Origin: an uncultured Thermomicrobiales bacterium
Lineage (GTDB): Bacteria > Chloroflexota > Chloroflexia > Thermomicrobiales > CADCWN01
NCBI GenBank assembly: GCA_902806415.1
Contig: CADCWN010000207.1
Location: forward strand, 1 to 56,887
Direction of reading: 5' to 3'
DNA length: 56,887 nt
In this document: positions 56,814-56,887 of the stretch, piece by piece
How positions within the stretch are numbered: position 1 is the first letter of the stretch
How the letters are laid out: the number at the start of each line of letters is the position of its first letter
Position numbers and translations under genes: made by a program
Notes under the pieces: model-generated
Database searches by the model: none
The model's input: only the letters and a program-made list of their open reading frames with translations
What the model was told of the DNA's origin: nothing

Positions 56814-56887
56814 TGGGCTATCGTCTAATGGTAGGACGCCTGACTCTGAATCAGGTAGTCGGGGTTCGAATCCCTGTAGCCCAGCCA
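56814..56887 (+). tRNA. tRNA-Gln (anticodon CUG)
   Basis: A complete cloverleaf of 74 nt. The acceptor stem TGGGCTA pairs with TAGCCCA. The anticodon stem CCTGA/TCAGG holds loop CTCTGAA (anticodon CTG), and GGTTCGAAT is the T-loop region. The discriminator is G and CCA is encoded. The gene ends on the last base of the window. It reads CAG codons; a second tRNA-Gln (UUG) would be needed for CAA and is not here. Confidence 0.97.

Overview
The window is uniformly GC-rich bacterial DNA. It most likely comes from Chloroflexota, perhaps a Thermomicrobia-like lineage. The pointers are long Pro/Thr linkers in exported proteins, a PASTA-type Ser/Thr kinase, the C-terminal repeats of the GH18 protein (a YWxxxGGLxxFGxPxTxEF pattern I associate with Chloroflexota), and the tig-clpP-clpX order. 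Taxonomy below phylum is inference only. No phage, plasmid or CRISPR locus is visible. Mobile DNA is limited to two broken transposase remnants at 31.0-32.0 kb. Layout, 0-12.4 kb: an ABC-2 exporter pair, a membrane-anchored molybdopterin oxidoreductase, a protein resembling the ComEC C-terminal domain but without its metal-binding motif, a PASTA kinase, a lipoprotein with a duplicated domain, and a lone Sak4/AAA_24-like ATPase. 12.8-16.4 kb: a nitronate-monooxygenase-like flavoprotein, a secreted GH18 glycosidase and a GtrA protein. 16.6-21.2 kb: a minus-strand operon of three paralogous ACMSD-type amidohydrolases and two Rieske ferredoxins. 21.5-30.8 kb: rpsU, an M20 peptidase, an O-methyltransferase, a DapA/NanA-type aldolase, a membrane glycosyltransferase, one frameshifted gene and an MFS transporter. 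32-37.4 kb: a catabolic block with MOSC, two enolase-superfamily enzymes (one glucarate-dehydratase-like), a fourth amidohydrolase and an AstE/AspA-type deacylase. 37.6-50.1 kb: housekeeping genes (NYN protein, clpX, clpP, tig, ruvA, dcd, SIS-domain protein, xseB, xseA). 50.1-51.1 kb: a vapBC-like toxin-antitoxin pair between direct repeats. 51.3-56.9 kb: an aldehyde dehydrogenase, a FAD oxidoreductase, a GatC/AtzG-like small subunit with an amidase, a SnoaL-like protein, and tRNA-Gln(CUG) ending on the last base. The most unusual signal is a set of intergenic stem-loops whose arms are tandem heptamers. They fill the space between the stop codon of one gene and the ribosome-binding site of the next, at 17.1, 20.0, 43.9 and 54.4 kb. 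The 17.1 and 20.0 kb copies share a 40-nt core in opposite orientation (28 of 40 ungapped identities, counted by eye). Their heptamers differ by one base, changed in every unit of both arms. Each lies between an amidohydrolase gene and a Rieske gene. I read these as a small mobile or amplifiable inverted-repeat element family that produces hairpins inside operons. A second notable feature is that the middle amidohydrolase of that operon has lost two of its expected metal-binding histidines, suggesting a non-catalytic partner subunit.
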